Origin: Holothuria scabra
Lineage: Eukaryota; Echinodermata; Holothuroidea; Aspidochirotida; Holothuriidae
Assembly: GCA_037179385.1 (NCBI GenBank)
Contig: CM074187.1
Coordinates: forward strand, 1,860,001-1,924,000
Length of the DNA stretch: 64,000 bases
Direction: 5' to 3'
Shown one piece after another: positions 56,211 through 64,000 of this stretch. The position numbers were made by a program, and so were the translations under genes. Under the pieces are notes generated by a model. It made no database searches and was not told the DNA's origin. It worked only from the letters and a program-made list of their open reading frames with translations. How positions within the stretch are numbered: position 1 is the stretch's first letter; each line of letters opens with the position of its first letter.

Positions 56211-56569
56211 AGAAGTAGCCGAAGAGTGTTACTTAGCAGGCAGGTGGTCCCTGAATTGACTAAATTCAACCCACAAGCATGAAGCGGCTCGAAGCCCATG
56301 CGCCTACATGTTTACAACTTGTAAGTGTTTTGCTAATATCAACACATGGTTTATCGTATTCCGTTTGACGGTTTGTGATAAATATTCATAAAGAGGTATA
56401 TTTCAATTCCCACATTTCGTACAATCATACGTATGTTTTCAAGGTTCGGATCTTATTTACTATGAAAACCCTACACATAGGCCTACGTACTGGTACTATT
56501 CCTGAACGTTTTATATCATTTGCCGAAATGTAGCGGTAATGGTTTCAAGCTTTGTAATCCTAGCTCCTA

Positions 56570-56842
56570 TAAAGGGCAAGAGCAGCCCCCCCCCCCAAAA
56601 AAAAAAAAAAACTTACTTTAGGCAGCAGCTAAATATCACAATTTCCTTCTTATTTCTCTTCAAAGTATCTTTTATCATATTTTAGGACTTCAATATTGCA
56701 CATTCAATGTAAACCAGGCAGTAACTTTTAGTAAATTTCACATGTGAGGACAAAAAATATTGTCACATGACTCTCAAGAGCCAATCATGAAATAGGACAG
56801 TCTACTACACTTCTTCAATTTGGGATGACTGCTCTTTTAAAG
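56570..56842. mobile_element. Family-2 MITE upstream of esterase copy 2
   Basis: The ends TAAAGGGCAAGAGCAGCCC and GATGACTGCTCTTTTAAAG are inverted, with an internal A run. Its right end lies 267 bp before the chosen start codon. Confidence 0.75.
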
Positions 56843-57108
56843 CTGGATATTGTGGCTTGTATCTGGCTGTATGCCTAATCCTGGTACGCTTACGCATGAA
56901 GGGATGTCACACGATTTCAAATTTTTTATCACCTTGTGCGTCAAGTTGTTTATTAAGATTTATTTATAGTCGTGTTAGGTTAATAATTACCAATATATCT
57001 GACTATATACATTTTGCCAAGCTACCATTGCTTCATTTCACCGACAGAAAGTACAAGATTTACTTGTTTAAGCCTGTCACGTTATTCGTAATTCGTATGC
57101 CTCTCAAA

Positions 57109-62433
<5,325 letters not shown>

Positions 62434-64000
62434 GTAATCTCTGACAGTATATGAAAAATTTCAATTCATTTTTATATGTAACAGCTGGAAAAACAAATAA
62501 ACATCATTCCTTTCATGCCAAGGGTATAAAATATTTATTTTGACATGTTTCATTTTAGATCAGTGGTTTAGGAAGTGAAGGAAGGGCCGGTTTCCTCATC
62601 ACAAACATCCTTCTCCCTCCTCTCCTACGATAGAAATTCACAAGTCCTAAGCAAGCCTATACCGATTTCCTATTCTAAGTCCCTATAAAATATAGTGGAG
62701 ACGATGACATGTGCTGCCCCAGTTTTCTGGCTATAACCAGGGATGTGTTGCTATAACGGTATCCATGCACTTGTGTTGATGGAAAATATCAAAATTAGCC
62801 GAGCCTGTTTAACAAAACAAAGTGCAACAGTCTCCATATGTAAAATTGTAAACTTAAGGTTAAAACGATTATTGCAGTATACTGATATGGTACTAAAGCA
62901 GTGTCCTTTTTTGCAGGCGGTGTTCTACGGAGTACAGGCGCAGAGAGGTGTTATTTCTAATAACATTTTCATAGGCTTTTCCTAGGCTTTTTGGCTGAGA
63001 TCATCATTTTAGTACCTGCCTTTCCAACCATAAAATATCCCATAAGTGAGGTCTGAAGTACCTTTCGTCTTATATACACAACTTAACGCTGAATGGGCTT
63101 TGGGGAAATAAGCCCAATAAAAATACGCAAATATTAATTCAAGCTACCATCGAACACCTACTACCTTCACAAGTACTCTTCAACCCCTTCCCTCTTGACG
63201 GGGAGGGGTGGAATAAAAAATTCGTATGTTTTTGTGTAATGGATCCTATGTATACAAACCTGAGTGTCTGAATGAGTACCGCCGGTTGTATCATACATCA
63301 GTTCTACCGAAAAAAAAGTGCCAACACCATGCTTGCCATGGTGTATTGAGTTATATGCATTGCCGATTCAATGTATTAGACACAACTCTGGGGAAATTCA
63401 ACACCTGGTAGAAAACTTATCTTCAAGTTCGTCATTTTAGCCAGGACAGCTGTTCATTATTTGGTGTTATCTGTTTATTTCTTTTGATAACTCATTCATA
63501 TTTATCATTTTCATTCTATGAATAACTTCAGTACAAAACTGGCATGTTCAATTAGTCGAAAGTAGCCATCAATATCACAGAGGGGAAAAACAAAATATTT
63601 TGACAGTTTAGGCGACCTATTGGCAAACAAAGAAGGTGAAACGAGCCAGTATGAGTGGGTACTAATCAATGACCTATCCCCCATAAATTAAACTTGAAAG
63701 TGTTGTCCCCTCTCGACCCCACACTTACCCCACCCCCTCAATTTGAATTAATGTAAGCCTACCAGTCCTCTAATTCGGGAAGGCTACTTACAGTCACGTG
63801 ACACTAATTTTGTTACCTTTGTGTTAAAATCAATATGCAGAATGACTCATTAGCTTACCTCATTCATACAAAAACAATGTGAAAAATACTTTTGAGGTAA
63901 ATAATTGGATTTGTAAGACGTACCAAATTTTTGAAAATAAATATGGGGTCAGTGACTACTTTTTCCTTCAATTCAACAAACATAAAAAGGTGGGTCAACT
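62434..64000. other. Esterase copy 2, intron after exon 5 (runs off the window)
   Basis: No exon homologous to copy 1 exon 6 is present before the window ends. The only recognisable item is a degenerate U2-like stretch (62977-63025). Confidence 0.6.
62977..63025 (+). pseudogene. Degenerate U2 snRNA-like relic
   Basis: TTTTCCTAGGCTTTTTGGCT then GAGATCATCATTTTAGTACC resembles the same U2 5' region with many substitutions. It sits in the homologous intron of copy 2. The similarity is moderate and could be fortuitous. Confidence 0.45.

Larger units (their letters stand above)
52197..57108. other. Intergenic region between the two esterase copies
   Basis: About 4.9 kb holding T-rich low complexity (52450-52520), a complete SINE (53421-53710), a MITE-in-MITE (55028-55545), a second SINE with a tandemly duplicated tail (55815-56210) and a family-2 MITE (56570-56842) that ends 267 bp before the start codon of copy 2. 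Confidence 0.65.

Noticed and set aside
56857..57108. N-terminal extension of esterase copy 2 upstream of the signal peptide
   Set aside because: The frame is open by chance; the signal peptide should be N-terminal and ATG 57109 has the better context.

Overview
This is an intron-rich, AT-rich, transposon-dense animal genome segment. Coding DNA is a small part of it: exons of about 50-350 bp with GT/AG boundaries are scattered in kilobase-sized introns. The recurrent TAGGCCTA-type words, a tRNA-derived SINE family, abundant foldback elements and MITEs, and an expanded secreted esterase family suggest an echinoderm (a sea cucumber or sea urchin type genome). That assignment is inference, not proof.

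Left part (1-18828, minus strand): the first eight coding exons of the cargo receptor LMAN1/ERGIC-53. They were reconstructed by matching splice phases and encode 303 residues: signal peptide, complete L-type lectin domain and the start of the coiled-coil stalk. The gene runs off the left edge of the window. Its introns hold MITEs, SINEs, a nested MITE, a 101-bp tandem duplication and a satellite-like array.

Middle (18829-33593): about 14.8 kb with no gene that I can support. It is a cluster of palindromic elements: a 1.2-kb purine/pyrimidine foldback with a 6-bp target duplication, a 242-bp palindrome, a 630-bp foldback made of short ACGTTCATGTAC-like units, a 300-bp element with imperfect inverted ends, and several TTAAAGG-ended MITEs.

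Right part (33594-64000, plus strand): two tandem paralogues of a type-B carboxylesterase (cholinesterase-like fold). Paralogue 1 (33594-52196) has eight intact exons through the stop codon, including all three catalytic residues, but it lacks a recognisable first exon. Its first visible exon has lost its splice acceptor and carries a 3-residue insertion plus a His-to-Tyr change in the oxyanion-hole motif. Paralogue 2 (57109 to beyond the right edge) has the signal-peptide exon and an intact HGGA motif, with five exons in the window. Exon sizes and phases are the same in both copies apart from the 9-bp insertion. The large intron after exon 5 in both copies contains a relic resembling the 5' end of U2 snRNA. 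In copy 1 that intron also houses a 4.5-kb TU-like foldback transposon inserted into an older MITE.

The genes do not form an operon or a pathway. LMAN1 acts in ER-to-Golgi glycoprotein export, and the esterases are predicted secretory-pathway hydrolases. Their adjacency is probably positional only. I found no new multi-gene system. The most unusual material is the nested foldback and MITE architecture and the damaged 5' end of esterase copy 1.
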